DNA of 64,000 nucleotides from Cyanoderma ruficeps. Lineage: Eukaryota > Chordata > Aves > Passeriformes > Timaliidae. Below, piece after piece: positions 63,094 through 64,000 of the stretch. The notes under the pieces were generated by a model. It was not told the origin of the DNA. It saw nothing but the letters and a program-made list of their open reading frames with translations, and did no database searches. The position numbers were made by a program, and so were the translations under genes. Location of the stretch: NCBI GenBank assembly GCA_008694505.1, contig VZDJ01007753.1, positions 21,634,696-21,698,695 of the forward strand, in the 5' to 3' direction. Numbering within the stretch: position 1 is the first letter of the stretch; every line of letters starts with the position of its first letter.

Positions 63094-64000
63094 GCCTGCC
63101 TGAAATTCCTGCAGTATACCAAAAGAGGGCACCTAAGGCTTTCTGTATAAAGCCCAGGAAATCTGCCGGAATTTGGATTACTTTCCAACAATATTTTAGA
63201 AATCTTCTCCCACTTTACAGCATACTAAGCAGAAATATAAAGTCTGTTGCTATACAATGAAATATAACCTCCAAAATTCATGCAGCTACTTTTAAGGAAA
63301 AACAACATTTCTATTATATTCACATATCCACAAAAAACAATGTAAATCATAGAACAAGAAGGGCAAACATGCAGTTTACGAAAATTGCAATAGAATTCAC
63401 TAGAGATAATTGGTGCCAGGATACAGAAAAGATGACTGTGCATCACAGCTGTGCAGAATCTTCCTAGCAGAGAGGAGTGGACAGTCTGGAGGCAGCAGAT
63501 CCACGTGTAATTGCAGTTAGTGCTGCTGTGGAGTCAGGCTTAAACATGAAAGGCTGTGTGATGTGCCCACAAGTTTGAGTTAGCAAACAGAAAGGAAATT
63601 CTAGAGGTGCATTGCACAGAGATAGAAAGGGCTCATTTCAGAGGAGGAATTAGGCACAGGCTTTAGGCACATATCAAACTTTGATATGATTCAGTAATTG
63701 TCCTCTGAGAGTTGTGTGTTTGATGAGTTTCTGCAATTATCTTTTTACCTACCTGTCTATGCTACATATTTTCCTATTTTCTAAAATTAGGAACACTTGA
63801 ATAATAAAGTTCTATAAGTCATAACAAAAATGTTTGAAATGCAGCAATTTTATTCGCAACAACATACAATAGCAAATATTACCAAGGTACAAGAATGTAT
63901 TTTTAAAATTATATCTATATTAATTAGAAGAATTTGCATTTAACAGAAATCCTCACTTATAAGTAGCTTTTCACCAATTCTGGTCTATTGTAAAGGTATT
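63094..64000. other. Noncoding DNA, nothing recognised
   Basis: There is no gene or element. A 73-codon - strand frame (63225-63446) matches no known family. Confidence 0.55.

Noticed and set aside
62926..63191. Lys- or Phe-repeat reading frames
   Set aside because: They are translations of the 71-nt homopolymer and flanking simple sequence.

Overview
The window looks like AT-rich, gene-poor nuclear DNA from a bird, most likely a songbird (passerine). The evidence is its repeat content. There are three CR1 LINE copies with the usual avian CR1 3' end. There are two tRNA-Ile-derived SINEs with a CR1-like tail, the architecture of the passerine family TguSINE1. There are three well-bounded solo LTRs of endogenous retroviruses and a possible fourth LTR-like segment. 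I found no intact protein-coding gene, rRNA, functional tRNA or CRISPR array. Open reading frames are short (at most about 137 codons), and those at or above 130 codons lie inside transposable elements.

Layout. Positions 1-9265 are unique-looking AT-rich DNA with small simple repeats. A 608-bp solo LTR (9266-9873, + strand) is followed by a CpG-rich patch of unknown identity (9880-10260). Positions 10261-28713 are mostly featureless, with a 12-bp minisatellite (16246-16305), a + strand SINE (about 17016-17164) and a near-perfect 91-nt hairpin (19620-19710). A - strand SINE lies at 28714-28848 and an unexplained GC-rich patch at 31750-32740. A 620-bp solo LTR on the - strand occupies 36481-37100 and has a perfect 6-bp target duplication. 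A 5'-truncated CR1 with a decayed reverse transcriptase spans about 38785-40630. A second CR1 (about 50976-52732) is split by a 600-bp solo LTR (51107-51706) with a 4-bp duplication. A third, short CR1 3' fragment (54430-54570, - strand) abuts LTR-like sequence. The last 10 kb hold a perfect 44-bp tandem duplication (56302-56389), an ATATC-type microsatellite (61137-61198) and a 71-nt T run ending in an unresolved base (63022-63093).

The elements do not form a pathway; they record successive insertions. CR1 enzymes are thought to mobilise the SINEs through their shared 3' tails. The ERVs survive only as LTRs left by recombination. The intervening DNA is intergenic or deep intronic as far as the sequence alone can show. 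The least explained item is the long hairpin at 19620-19710, which could be a small-RNA precursor, a miniature element or a local inverted duplication.
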